A stretch of 64,000 nucleotides of DNA, taken from assembly GCA_030770535.1 (NCBI GenBank), contig JASVEC010000034.1, positions 248,001 through 312,000 of the forward strand, read 5' to 3'. The number at the start of each line of letters is the position of its first letter. Within the stretch, counting starts at the first letter, position 1. Both the position numbers and the translations under genes were made by a program. Origin of the DNA: Batkoa obscura. Taxonomy: Eukaryota > Entomophthoromycota > Entomophthoromycetes > Entomophthorales > Batkoaceae. The notes under the pieces were generated by a model, which was not told the origin of the DNA, made no database searches, and saw nothing but the letters and a program-made list of their open reading frames with translations. Below, one piece after another: positions 46,467-57,716 of this stretch.

Positions 46467-46572
46467 ATATGGGGCTGTTTTTTTTAGTTTCATTATTTTT
46501 CCATTTTTTAAGCGCTATTTATGTGGAAAAATTGTCAGTAAAATTCTTAAATACAAAAATACATCCCCATAT
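46467..46572 (-). mobile_element. GGGGATG-family MITE, near-identical to 30829-30934
   Basis: A full copy with ATATGGGGCTG and CATCCCCATAT ends. It lies 80 bp upstream of the EBP copy 2 start codon, so it may influence that promoter. Confidence 0.9.
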
Positions 46573-46627
46573 GCTAATTTTTAAAATTAAAGCAATTGAT
46601 TGGTGGAAATAAGAAATAGTACATGTA

Positions 46628-46722
46628 AATGTTCTTTTGGTTTCATTACTTTTTTCATCTTTAAGCACTATTTAAGTGGAAAAATTATTAGTAAAATTCT
46701 TACACAAAAATATATCCCAATA
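46628..46722 (-). mobile_element. GGGGATG-family MITE, diverged
   Basis: The left end is worn (AAATGTTC before TTTTGGTTTCATTAC). The right end, ATATCCCAATA, touches the next copy. Confidence 0.7.
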
Positions 46723-46815
46723 TATTTTTATATTTAATAATTTTGTTAATAATTTTTCCACTCAGATAGTGCTTAAAAGATAGAAAAAGTGATGAAATCA
46801 AAAAAAAAACACTTA
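46721..46815 (+). mobile_element. GGGGATG-family MITE, diverged
   Basis: An opposite-orientation neighbour of 46628-46722. It contains TTAATAATTTTTCCACTCAG, AGTGCTTAAAAGATAG and GATGAAATCAAAAAAAAAAC. Both ends are worn. Confidence 0.65.
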
Positions 46816-48425
46816 CGAATATTGCAATTGTTTTTAATTCCATTTTTCTTGTTCTTTAAGTAAATGATATTTTTAAATAAAAATACAAATATTAAATAAC
46901 TATGAAAAGCAGCTAGCTGTAATGAAATTTATTAAAATTAGTTAAATAAATAATACCAGAAAAAAATACTTAAATAATGGAATCTATTACTTTGTCATTA
47001 TAAATTTTAAGCTAAATTAGCTAAATTAAATTTTAAAAATAAATACATTTATAATAACAACTTATTATTTTTAGCTTATTATAAAAAAAATCATTGTATT
47101 TAGTTTTATCATAAAAAAATTGAATTTATGCATAAACTAATATTACATATATATGTTTTTTTATTAGTGATATAAAGAATTATACTCTAAAAATATCTTT
47201 AATTTTAAAAACAAATGTATATATTATTAATTTAAAAACTATATAATCTTATTTAATTAATGTTTATAAACTAAAAAAAGATATAATTAAAATTATCATA
47301 GTATTTATTAAGTTTTCTAAAATAAACCTAGTCTGTTACAATTGTTGCAGCTTTATTGCAATTAAATCTACTATTGATTAAAGAACAAAACCATAACAAA
47401 ATCTAATAATAAGCTTTAAAAACCAAATAAATAAATAAATAACTGGTATTAAAAATCACCATAAATTATATCACAATAGAATTGCAAAAACTGTAATTTA
47501 ATTCAAATTTCAGTTTCAACTAATTTTCTTATTACTTAAAACTGCAAAAAAAAAGTAAATTTAACGAAGCATAAAAATTTAGCAAAATGCCAAACATTCC
47601 ACTTTTGGGGTTAAAAACCTGTTTTTAAATCAATCACTAATCTGTTTTATTATTAACTAATTAAAATAGAAGACTTTTATATTATGTAAGATAATACTTT
47701 ATTTCAAGGACATCAATATGTAGAATAATAAAATAAATTTTATATTTAAAAGTTAATGGAAATAGGTGTACATGCAAAATTTAAAAATTTTGCAATAAAT
47801 AAGTCTCAATTTATAAATTATGTTCTTCATTGTCTTGTTTAATAGCAAATTAAACCTATCAAACAATAGTTTGGATCAATTAAATCTATTTTAACTCTAT
47901 GATTTGAAATTGAATGAACTAATTATGATTTATTGGTGGATCCATTCATGAAAGATTCAGGTAAAAGTGGCACTAGATATAATGATATTAAAATAATGTT
48001 ATTACAAAATTAGTTCAGATTGATAATTAAAGTGATCTTGTAGCATGATATATCAGTTAATTACTATCCTAACATAAACTTCCATTCTTTTTCTAACTTG
48101 TACAGTTATTTATCCACGTTAAATTGTTATAGTAAGATTTGAACAACAAATTGTAAATGCAATGTAACCAAATGATTGGTTAACTTGACTCAATAAAGCT
48201 TGAAATTAGAGAGTTATTCCAATAAAATGAGCCAATCATAAGTTATAAAATGGACTTTTCCCCTTCGATAGCTTTTAGAAAGAGGAGAAAGTGTATAATT
48301 TGAATAGAAAAAATAAAATCGAACTCTTTTAAGTATTCAAGCTTTAAAAATAAACAATATCTTATTTTTAAATTTAGAACTCCAAATAAGAAAAAGAGCA
48401 GACTATATTAAAACTAAATAAATAA

Positions 48426-49147
<722 letters not shown>

Positions 49148-49515
49148 ATTGTAATTAAAATTGGATACGAGTGAAATCAAATTTTTTCATGGCAGTTCTT
49201 ATATAATATACTCTTTTTTTAAAGCAATTAAACTTTTTTTCTAACATTTTGTTTATTATTAATATGTTTTATAATCTTTTACTCATAGCTATTGCATTCA
49301 CGCACGCATTGATATATTGAATATATTGAATTTATTTAATATCAAAGATTATATATTGACATTATTTCATGATTATATTGTATACAAAACTAGCTCAGAA
49401 AATGTTCTATTTACTATAAAAAGATTAAAAAGACTATTAAAAATTAAAATTTCTATTTTTATTACAATTAATAAGCTTAAAAAAGAGGATTATGACCAAT
49501 ACTTATTCTACTTAA
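49148..49515. other. Convergent intergenic region
   Basis: The 3' ends of ARF1 and the Acl4-like gene lie here. A 69-codon frame from 49317 has no features and is not called. Confidence 0.55.
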
Positions 49516-50796
49516 TTATTCCATAGCTTCCTCTTCCTCTTCATCTGTATAAAAGTCAACCTCTTCTAGATTCTCACCATCCCCTGTTTCTTTTTCTTCT
49601 TCTAAATCATGATTCTCTAACCCTGGATATCTAGCCAATATATCCATCTTCAATTCTTCAATATGTTTGAGAACTTCATAATCATCATAACCACAATCAT
49701 TAGCCAACTAAAAAAAAACTGTCAATTTAAACTCAAAATATGATAAAAACTCAAGCTTACTTTAGAAGCGGTTAATAGACACTCCCAACTATCTTTATAA
49801 TATTCAAATCCTTTTGAAGCCTCATCTTCATTTTGTAATTCTTCTTCTTTTTGAGCTGAAAGATAATTACATAAACCAAATAAGTACCAAGTTTCTACAC
49901 TGGAATTATCTTCGGCGTTTAAATGTTCTAATACTTGTAAAGCTTCTTCCATCATTGAAGTTTCTATAAACATACGTGCTAATGCTGAACGTGTTTGATA
50001 GATAGGCGGAGTCACTTTAAATAATATTAACAAAATAATTCATTATGTAAAATTATTCTTTTTACCTTCTGGTTTATTATACCATAAATTAAATGAACTT
50101 AACAAACATTCTTTAGCTTCCTCTTCCCTATGTTGAGATAACCTTACTGAAGCTAAAGTTTGATAGATGATACTATTTTTATTATCAATTTGGATCGCTT
50201 GCGACAAATAGTTTTCACACCTTTTTTCTGCATCTGGTTCGAAGCTAAATTTTATAAATAAACAAAATAATAAAGAACAAAAGCTTTAAAACTTACCAAA
50301 GATCAGTTAAATACAACTCAGTCAATGCTATAAAACTATCCGAAATTTTTCTTTTTAGATCAATCAATCCAGATTCAGTACCATTAAACTCTTTCAATTC
50401 TTTTAAATAGATATCAAGCCCTTGGGTATAATATTGTACCGAGTCTAGTTCTGTTGTCATTTGTGCTAATCCCATATAAACTTCAGCACACTTTTGACCT
50501 TCCTCTGTCTGTAAAAGACTTATTAATAGCTATAAAATAGAAAACAGTATTAAAATCTTTATGTTATTTCATTTTTTAGTTAATTTTACTTCATATCCTT
50601 GATCCCAATACCCCATGTCTATCAATAAATTAGCTTTCAATACCACTAATTTAAGATTAGTTGGTTCCAAAGTAATTTTCTTATCTACTAATTGTTGGAT
50701 AAGCTCATGCTCCCCTTCTTGCATCTTTTTTTCGATGAATTCTATGAGTCTTTCTTCTGGGAAGTGTAATACTTGGTCTATGCTTGAGGCCTCCAT
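49516..50796 (-). CDS. TPR chaperone of ribosomal protein L4 (Acl4-like)
   Basis: Yeast Acl4 escorts newly made uL4 to pre-60S ribosomes. Five exons were derived: 50590-50796, 50297-50529, 50066-50244, 49761-50014 and 49516-49707, giving 354 residues. Helical TPR units run through most of the protein. Closest motifs are LTELYLTDLCFEPDAEKRCE and YQTLASVRLSQHREEEAKEC, which match the fungal Acl4 family, and TWYLFGLCNYLSAQ with VLKHIEELKMDILARYPGL. The C-terminus is strongly acidic (EEVDFYTDEEEEEAME), as in Acl4, where it helps hold the basic client. The ATG at 50796 is preferred; one eight codons upstream (50820) adds only Lys-rich residues. The rhodanese gene lies upstream on the same strand, its stop 150 bp or more away. 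Confidence 0.82.
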
Positions 50797-50970
50797 TTTT
50801 TTAATAAGTTGTTTTTTCAATCAAAAAAACATTTTTTTATTTAGTTTATTATTGATTATTATATTTGACTTTTATTGGCTCAAATAGATCGAAATTAAAC
50901 TCTATATTTTTTAAAATTCAAAAAACTCAAAAAATTTAAAATCAAATTATATTTTCTATTTATTATTAAC

Positions 50971-52401
50971 TTACAACTTAAAACTTTGAATTCTATCCAA
51001 CTCACACTGACAAAGGGCTCTCTTTTTACTATTCCCACCTTTACTACGGGTTTCCAATTCCTGGTCGATATTATTACAATTACCACAACAAAAAGGTAGC
51101 TGTTCAAAGCAAGCCACCTCACATCGAATAATAATTTTATGGCAACAAGTCGACTTACATTTGAATAAATTAGCAGTCAACTGGTCACAATGGCCGCACT
51201 TTGATATCAAGTTTGTATCATCTAAACCCATCGATTGTCGAGCATCAAACACATAATTTTTACCTTGGAATAAGCATTCTATATAAAGAAGAGATATTTT
51301 ATTATCATTATTATAATCAAATTTTCACTTTTAATATTACCTTCCTTTGGCAACTCAGATTTCTGAAACCATTCTAAATAGTTATGGATCCCACCTTCTA
51401 ACATATATAATTTTTCAATTTCATTCGTACTTGAAGTTTCATTTAAATAATCTTTTATATAAGCACTTGCTTTTTCACTAAAATAAATGATTGAATTAAT
51501 ATATCATTACCCATTCTTTACTAACTTACCAACGAATCCCTCCAGTACAATAAGTAAACAAATGCTTATTATTTGGTTTAAATTTAATACTTTTTAAATA
51601 TTGTGGTAAAGCTTTGAAATTTCTAATTGGAGGACATAAAGCTTCATCGAATTTTCCAATTTCACTTTCATAATAGTTTCTTACATCTAAAATTAAACCG
51701 TCATCTTTCTTCTCTTTAATTAAAAAATGAAACTCTCTAGGCTTTAGTTTTATTCTTTCTATCCTTTCTTTTTCTATAAAGTTAAATTTTAAATCATTAA
51801 ATTGGCTAATAAATATAGTATTTTTATTACCTAAATCATTTTTCCATTCCAAATCTAGCTTAAAATCCTTATTTTCAACTTGAAATGGACATATCTCATC
51901 CACTATTTTGATACTTAACTTATCAAACACATGTTCACATCCATCGCTAGGTTTAAAAAATGCTTTCTTCAAAGGTGTCCAAAATCTAATGTCATCACTT
52001 AATTTGTATTTATCATTTTCGACCAAACAATCAAGTATGTTCAATGAGTTTTTATTTATTTCGCTTTCATCCACCACTTCCTTTTCTTCAATGCTTGTTA
52101 ATAGCAGCTTTAAATCAGGTGCAACTGGGAAAATTTTATTATCCACCAAATAATTACAAATCCATGAAATATAGCTGTTTACGTTTAATTGAGAGCCTGC
52201 TAAGGTGATGTTTAAACCCTCTTGACTGATCTTTAGTTTTCCTAATAGATTTAAGTCTTTTAGCAATGTTTGTTGTTGTTCGTGAAATTCGATAACGTTG
52301 GTTAAATTGAAATAGATGTAGAATAAAACTACTCGCCCTTGGTCTGGGGCACAATTACAGTGATAAGTTATTGAATCCGAGCCTTTTTCACGTCTTAACA
52401 T
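50971..52401 (-). CDS. TrhO/TSTD2-type rhodanese-domain protein
   Basis: Bacterial TrhO hydroxylates tRNA uridine 34; eukaryotic TSTD2 is its relative with unknown substrate. Exons 51530-52401, 51341-51477 and 50971-51278 give 438 residues. The N-terminal UPF0176-like domain (VVLFYIYFNLTN, LGKLKISQEGLNITLAG) is followed by the rhodanese domain (GLILDVRNYYESEIGKFDEA). Its active-site loop CTGGIRCEKAS has catalytic Cys285; the second Cys (291) is split by the first intron. Then come YMLEGGI, YLEWF and KNYVFDARQ. A C-terminal block of about 12 Cys/His residues in CxxC spacings probably binds zinc, as in TSTD2. Its start codon is 45 bp from that of the divergent ICT1-like gene. Confidence 0.88.
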
Positions 52402-52446
52402 TGTTTTGTTAGGAATTAAAATACAAAGAATAAAGAGTAAAAAATT
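52402..52446. promoter_or_regulatory. 45-bp divergent promoter
   Basis: Only 45 bp separate the ATGs of the rhodanese gene (minus) and the ICT1-like gene (plus). Both core promoters must share this stretch or reach into the neighbouring coding sequence. No TATA box is seen. Confidence 0.6.
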
Positions 52447-53293
52447 ATGAGTTTTCTAGTTAAATTAAAAAATAAAAGCAAACCTATTTTTAAAAGTTTC
52501 TTTAATTTGATGAGATTTAATACTTTAATAAATAATTTTTTACTTAATAAAATACATCCAAAACCCAAAGCTTTGTTTAATTTCAAGTATTATTCAACTA
52601 ATGATAACAAAAGTAGTGATATTAACCAACAAATAAGTACTTGGTGGCCAACATTTAATGTGGAGGCTATTCCGTTAAGTGATAGTAAAACTTATATTTT
52701 GTTGCTATTTATTTTATAACAAGTATTTAGAATCTGTTACATTTAGTTTCATAAGAAGTAGTGGACCTGGGGGGCAAAATGTAAATAAAGGTAAAATGGT
52801 GATTATTTGAAATTTACTTTTTTTAAAATTATTTATTATAATAGTTTCAAGTAAAGTTGAGTTTAGAGTTAACTTACATTCCGCCACCTGGTTACCCTAT
52901 TTTGTAAGAGATAAGCTATTGTATGATGAAGTAAGTTTAACTATACAGCTAATTAATCAAATAATGTTAAAAATAAACAAAGCGATACAATAAAAAAGTG
53001 AACAAAAGCGGAGAGTACATACTAACGAGTGACAGCTTTCGTACTCAAATACAAAATCGAGAAGCAGTATTACAGAAATTTTATAACAATTTAAAACCTA
53101 TCTTTGATGATATACCAAAAGAAATGAGCTTAGAAGCCAAATTAAATATGGAAAAAAAGTGAGTCAGTTAGTTATTTATCATAAATATAAAGATTAATAA
53201 TTTAGTTTAAATATTGGAAAATTAAAGAAAGAAAAAATTAAAAAGAAACATAGTGAAAAGAAATCGTTGCGTAGAGATAAAAGTTGGGATTAG
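52447..53293 (+). CDS. ICT1-type mitochondrial peptidyl-tRNA hydrolase
   Basis: This family frees stalled mitochondrial ribosomes by hydrolysing peptidyl-tRNA. Exons 52447-52684, 52731-52790, 52845-52930, 52983-53158 and 53206-53293 give 215 residues. The N-terminal 50 residues are basic and hydroxylated with almost no acids, as expected for mitochondrial import. The domain starts at SVTFSFIRSSGPGGQNVNKV, with catalytic GGQ at 93-95, and continues FRVNLHSATWLPYFVRDKL, GEYILTSDSFRTQIQNREAVL. The C-terminal tail is rich in Lys and Arg (KKEKIKKKHSEKKSLRRDKSW), the part that reaches into the ribosome's mRNA channel. It lacks the codon-recognition domains of RF1, so it is ICT1/Pth4 and not a standard release factor. 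The 46-nt first intron is unusually short. Confidence 0.92.
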
Positions 53294-54099
53294 CTTTACA
53301 TACTCCATACTTGTGCTGTGGAACCATCCGAACATGATACGATCTATAGATTAGAATAAAGATTAAAATATCAGGTTTTTATATTTATTTGATTCAACTT
53401 GCATATTTAAAATCAAAGGGACACCAACCAATATTATTAATAGCTCTTTGGTGTTGGCGTGTTAGAAAACTGGTATTTTTATGACTTAAATATATTATTA
53501 GTATTACTTTAATATTGTTGCCTAATACTAAATGGAATACACATGGGCTGATAGCAGTTTATAATATAATGGTTAGTTAATCAATGGGCGTTCATATCTT
53601 TCCTCGATTATTGACTCAATGGAATTATGATGGATTTCATAAACACTTTATAACATGGCATTGATGTTATGTCTTAGAATTTATATTGGTACTGTTATAT
53701 ATATCATATATATAAGCTGAATAAATATTGAGTCCGTATCTATCGAGGATAAAATTTATTATGCCCAAATTGATTTAAAATCAATAGATAAAATAATGTT
53801 AAAGCCAAATTACCATGGGGTGTCTTATTATTATTGTTTACACTACCATCAACCAAAGATAAGGATGAACAAAACCAGAATAAGAAACTTGAGTTAGGTA
53901 TATGTACATCATATAATTTTAGACAGTTAAAGTAATTGAACTATTGCTATTATCCAATAGCTTGATTACTCGTCTGTTGCTCATGAAGTTAAAAAATAAT
54001 ACAAGTTACGATAAGGTAAAAACTGAACCTTACTAACATCGTGTTTTTGATGGCAATTATTATTATTATTGTAAACCAAAGAATATGCTTATTCCCGCT

Positions 54100-54830
54100 G
54101 TTCAAATAAAAATATGCCCCCATTTTTTATATCAGTTAAAATCAGGTTATTAAAATAATCATTGCATTTTGTAATGTGGTTATTTTCATAAAACTCATTT
54201 TTTTGCTTGTCTTGGCTTATGTTGTATACAATTGTTTTTGGGTTGCTATAATTTATCAATAGCTCTTCGTCTTACCCTTTAACTTTTAAACTGTTCACAC
54301 TATATTTAACTGGTCATATGCCTTTAATTAATTATGTTAGTGTTGATAATTAGGATTAATATAAGCTTAATAAGTAAGCATATTTTCCACATTCACTTTC
54401 TTTTTTAAATAAATGAATATTCCCCACATTATCCTCAATAATGATAAATTTCTTGCTACTTGGTACTAGCTATTGTTTGAAATACAGCATTATATTATTT
54501 TCAATTAATTACCTTTTCCACACTTGGCTATAAGTATTGGATTTTCATATTAATCTTTGTTATTTCTGTTATACAAATGACATTCAATTTGTTTTTGATT
54601 TAATGATTCATGATCTTTGATGGTATTTATAGGCAATTGAATCAAAATTTATTCATATAATAATAAACTTACCCTTCTTGGTAAAGACTCTTTTCTTTTA
54701 CGATCAGCTAAGTATTTTGTCAGCCTAGTAATATCGTTCTCAAGACTGAAACTGCCTAGAAATTTGCTACTACAAATGATTTTAAAGTTGATATCTTTAT
54801 TTATGCTTTTTTTCGGTTTCATTATCAGTT
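54100..54830 (-). pseudogene. Possible broken coding relic
   Basis: On the minus strand an ATG near 54822 opens about 50 codons (MKPKKSINKDINFKIICSSK...) that run into a good GTAAGT donor near 54675. Further short segments such as KFIIIEDNVGNIHLFKKE (near 54450) follow, each soon ended by stops. They do not assemble into a convincing gene. The origin is unknown; a decayed transposon-derived gene is one option. On the plus strand just left, a GTPTNII segment near 53418 and an LPWGVLLLLF segment near 53806 recall SLC13-type transporters, but only loosely. Confidence 0.22.
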
Positions 54831-55210
54831 TGTAAATACAATTGGTATTATTTTTTATATAAATAGTACTTTTGCTATTCTAGAATAAAAATAAGATAGT
54901 AAAGTATCTTTTTATTTTTTTATCACTTTTTAAATCTTTGTTGAATCATTCAAATGTCTATTATTTGATCACAATATGATGTTTAGTAAAGTAGGCTCTA
55001 ACATGATCCCGGGGTTTGATTGTTCATTATAGTTACAAGCATGACGGGATTTTTATGATGGCTTTTCAAAAACCACAAGTATTAAAAAAAGAAAAATTGA
55101 AACACAAAAGTAAATAGTGATATTTTGACTTAACTGAGTATTATTTTCGTATGTTTATTTTGTTCGAAAGTATTACAAAGCTTTAGAGACATTGTAATTT
55201 AAACCAAAGA

Positions 55211-55316
55211 ATATAGGGATATATCTTTGTGTTTAAGGATTTTACTAGTAATCTTTCCATTCAAATAGCGCTAAAAGATGGAAAAAGTAATGAAGCTAAA
55301 AAAAACACTCCTATAT
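55211..55316 (+). mobile_element. GGGGATG-family MITE, diverged
   Basis: The ends are ATATAGGGAT and CTCCTATAT, which still pair. The core is CCATTCAAATAGCGCTAAAA. Confidence 0.8.
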
Positions 55317-55749
55317 GCTAAAAACTTTCAAATTCAAATTATCATTAACGAAATCATCTAATCGTTAAACTTATGTTAATTTTAAGACTATTTTATACAA
55401 ACTTTATATGTTGTTCAATATATATTAAGAATTAGCTTTATAAATATTATTTTTCATTGACGTTGTTATTTATATTATTTAGATTAACTTATCTAATAGT
55501 ATAAACATTCTTTTTTACAGAAAAGCTATTACATAGAATAGGTATCCTTCGTTTGAAGTATATTGTCAGTAGATTCAACTTTGGGCGCTAGTATTTTTGA
55601 CATTACAATATAACTTTAATGGTCTTGTTTTATAAATCCATTCTACTATCTAGCCAGATTATTCATTAATTTTTAAAGTTTAAAAAAAATACATATTACC
55701 TGTATATTATATAAAAAATAAGTACTCATCAGCAATTACTATGAAGTAT

Positions 55750-55862
55750 ATATGGGTGTTTTTTGGTTTCATCACTTTTTCCATCTTTTAAGCATTATTT
55801 GAGCGGAAAAATTGTTAATAAAATTGTTAATAAAATTGTTAACTACAAAATACATCCCTATT
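55750..55862 (-). mobile_element. GGGGATG-family MITE with internal duplication
   Basis: The ends are ATATGGGTG and CATCCCTA. The segment ATTGTTAATAAA is repeated in tandem near the right side, making this copy longer than its relatives. Confidence 0.8.
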
Positions 55863-55980
55863 TATAGAAAATAACTGTAGTGAAGTTTAATAATATTTAG
55901 TCATTAAGATCAAAGTTTAAGTCATTATATAACATACTTAATTTATTCAAGTCAAATGTATTTTTAACAGGTCTAAAGAT

Positions 55981-56075
55981 ATAAAAGGAGGATAAAAGGA
56001 GAATAAAAGAAGGATAAAAAAAAGGATAAAAGGAGGATAAAAAAAGGATAAAAAAAAGATAAAAGGAGGATAAAA
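55981..56075 (+). repeat. Polypurine GGATAAAA tandem repeat upstream of the F-box-like gene
   Basis: About nine imperfect units of (A/G)GGATAAAA, all purine apart from the T, end 20 bp before the ATG at 56096. Seven units contain GATAA, the core of GATA-factor sites. It could act as a nucleosome-free promoter element, a GATA-factor target, or be part of the 5' untranslated region. Confidence 0.75.
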
Positions 56076-56095
56076 GCTACTTATCGAATTCCAAA

Positions 56096-57367
56096 ATGAG
56101 TTTGAAATTTGAGTATTTGTCAGAGATTCTATTAGAAGATGTATTTAAGTTATTACACCCAGAAGAGCTGTTCAGATTGCGTTATCTATCCAAATACTTG
56201 TCTAAAGTTATAGAAAAAACTATTGAATACAACCTAACTTATTCAATTTATGATGAGTTTGAAAGATGCCAAAATTACCAAGAAAACTTTATCAGGAAAA
56301 ATGGATTATTAGTAAAGCACATGAATGTTAATTATAAGAATATCAACTACTTAAGCCATTGTCCAAACTTACAATCCATTCGTTATGATGATACATTTAA
56401 TAATAATATTATTAAAATAGTCAATAGCATACCAAAATTGAGAAAAGTGGTTATAAATTCTAAGGATTGCAGGAGCGCATTGGAGTTATTCAGACCTTAT
56501 TTAAGCCAAATCGAATCATTTGAAATTAATACAGGTAACATAACTATTAGTGAGGTTATAAAATATTTGAATCCTGATGTGTTGAAATCATTTAAGATAA
56601 GTGGAAGTGGTAGATTTTGCTTTGATGGATTAGATACTATTAAGTCAATGTTTACCAACCTAAAATTTTTGTGTTTGAGATCAAATAATTGTTTTGATAC
56701 ATCTGGAGTCGACCCTGGTGTAAATTTTAACACCAATTTAAATTTAGAGATTGAAGGAAGATTTAAGTCTGAACGTGATATCGTATGTTTCGGTAATTTA
56801 AAGCAGTTGAAAGACATATCAGTATTAGATGTTTCTAGATACAATGTAAATATTATAGGGTTGATCAATATTAGTAGAACTGTTGATTTAACTACACCTA
56901 TTTTATCACATTTAATTAGTGCTGATTGCTTAGAATTACCAATAAGAAAAGCCACTATTGACATCTTAACAAAAGAATTATTAAATAGAATTTCTAGGTT
57001 ATCAAGCATCCAGACTATATACTTTGAAGAATTACATCTCAATATTCATCAAATATTTGGTGATACTTACTTAACTGAGGGTAATTTACGTAGTGAAAAG
57101 TACAATTCAATTAGATGCAGCTTTGTCAAAAGGATTGAAATCAATCATTTTTCCCATCCATTTATAATACTTCTTTTTTTAGTATCTCTTTTCCCAAACC
57201 TTGAAATTGTTAAAATCAATGATTTTAAAGTGGTAAACACAAACAGAATAATTAACTATAAACTCAATACTCCTTTATTATTAATTGCTCCTATCACGCC
57301 AGGTACAGATATTGGTTTTTATAAACGAATTGAAAACATTCCAATGTTAGGTTGGATGAAAATATAA
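56096..57367 (+). CDS. F-box-like protein with leucine-rich repeats
   Basis: A single-exon, 423-residue protein. Residues about 7-45 (LSEILLEDVFKLLHPEELFRLRYLSKYLSKVIEK) have the helical pattern of an F-box, which would link substrates to the SCF ubiquitin ligase through Skp1. The rest consists of irregular repeats of 24-28 residues with Leu/Ile spacing (CPNLQSIRY, IPKLRKVVINS, FTNLKFLCLRS, FPNLEIVKIND) resembling degenerate leucine-rich repeats. Such F-box/LRR genes are often multi-copy and lineage-specific in early fungi. The F-box lacks the canonical LP-x-E start, so this is a family-level call only. The ATG follows a GATA-rich repeat by 20 bp, so the start is well bounded. Confidence 0.6.
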   Translation: MSLKFEYLSEILLEDVFKLLHPEELFRLRYLSKYLSKVIEKTIEYNLTYSIYDEFERCQNYQENFIRKNGLLVKHMNVNYKNINYLSHCPNLQSIRYDDTFNNNIIKIVNSIPKLRKVVINSKDCRSALELFRPYLSQIESFEINTGNITISEVIKYLNPDVLKSFKISGSGRFCFDGLDTIKSMFTNLKFLCLRSNNCFDTSGVDPGVNFNTNLNLEIEGRFKSERDIVCFGNLKQLKDISVLDVSRYNVNIIGLINISRTVDLTTPILSHLISADCLELPIRKATIDILTKELLNRISRLSSIQTIYFEELHLNIHQIFGDTYLTEGNLRSEKYNSIRCSFVKRIEINHFSHPFIILLFLVSLFPNLEIVKINDFKVVNTNRIINYKLNTPLLLIAPITPGTDIGFYKRIENIPMLGWMKI

Positions 57368-57426
57368 TAAATTATATTTTAACTTTACATTATTTTTCAT
57401 TGTATTATTTATTACTTATTGTAATA

Positions 57427-57528
57427 TATAGGGAAGTTTTTTTTGGTTTTATCACTTTTTCGATTTTTTAAAGACTATTTAAGTAGAATAATTGTTAGTA
57501 AAATTCTTAAAGAAATATATCCACATAT
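57427..57528 (-). mobile_element. GGGGATG-family MITE, first of a tandem pair
   Basis: The ends are ATATAGGGAAG and ATCCACATAT. Its right end shares ATAT with the left end of the next copy. Confidence 0.78.
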
Positions 57529-57628
57529 GGGAGTGTTTTTTTGACTTCATTATTTTTTCCATTTTTTAAGCACTATTTAAGCGGAAAATTCGTTAGTAAA
57601 ATTCTTAAACACAAAAATACATCTCCAT
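57525..57628 (-). mobile_element. GGGGATG-family MITE, second of a tandem pair
   Basis: The ends are ATATGGGAGTG and CATCTCCAT. The core is CACTATTTAAGCGGAAAATT. It has the same orientation as the copy it abuts. Confidence 0.8.
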
Positions 57629-57670
57629 GTTTTGTATTTTATGCAGCAGCTGAATAAATCGAATGACAAA

Positions 57671-57716
57671 TTTTATTTTATTTTATTTTATTTTATTTAT
57701 TTTATTTTATTTTATT
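57671..57716. repeat. TTTTA microsatellite
   Basis: About nine TTTTA units with one imperfect unit in the middle. Confidence 0.88.

Larger units (their letters stand above)
53294..56095. other. Gene-free region with possible coding relics and MITEs
   Basis: Between 53400 and 54830 the sequence is less A/T-biased than the surrounding spacer and carries short reading segments on both strands that end quickly. MITEs lie at 55211-55316 and 55750-55862, and a GATA-rich tandem repeat lies at 55981-56075. Confidence 0.5.

Noticed and set aside
53418-53850. SLC13-type transporter remnant (GTPTNII and LPWGVLLLLF segments)
   Set aside because: Only two short matches in frames that close quickly; not enough to name a gene, so mentioned only as a possibility in the relic entry.
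56497-57042. 181-codon minus-strand frame inside the F-box-like gene
   Set aside because: Antisense shadow of the plus-strand coding sequence, with no domain of its own.
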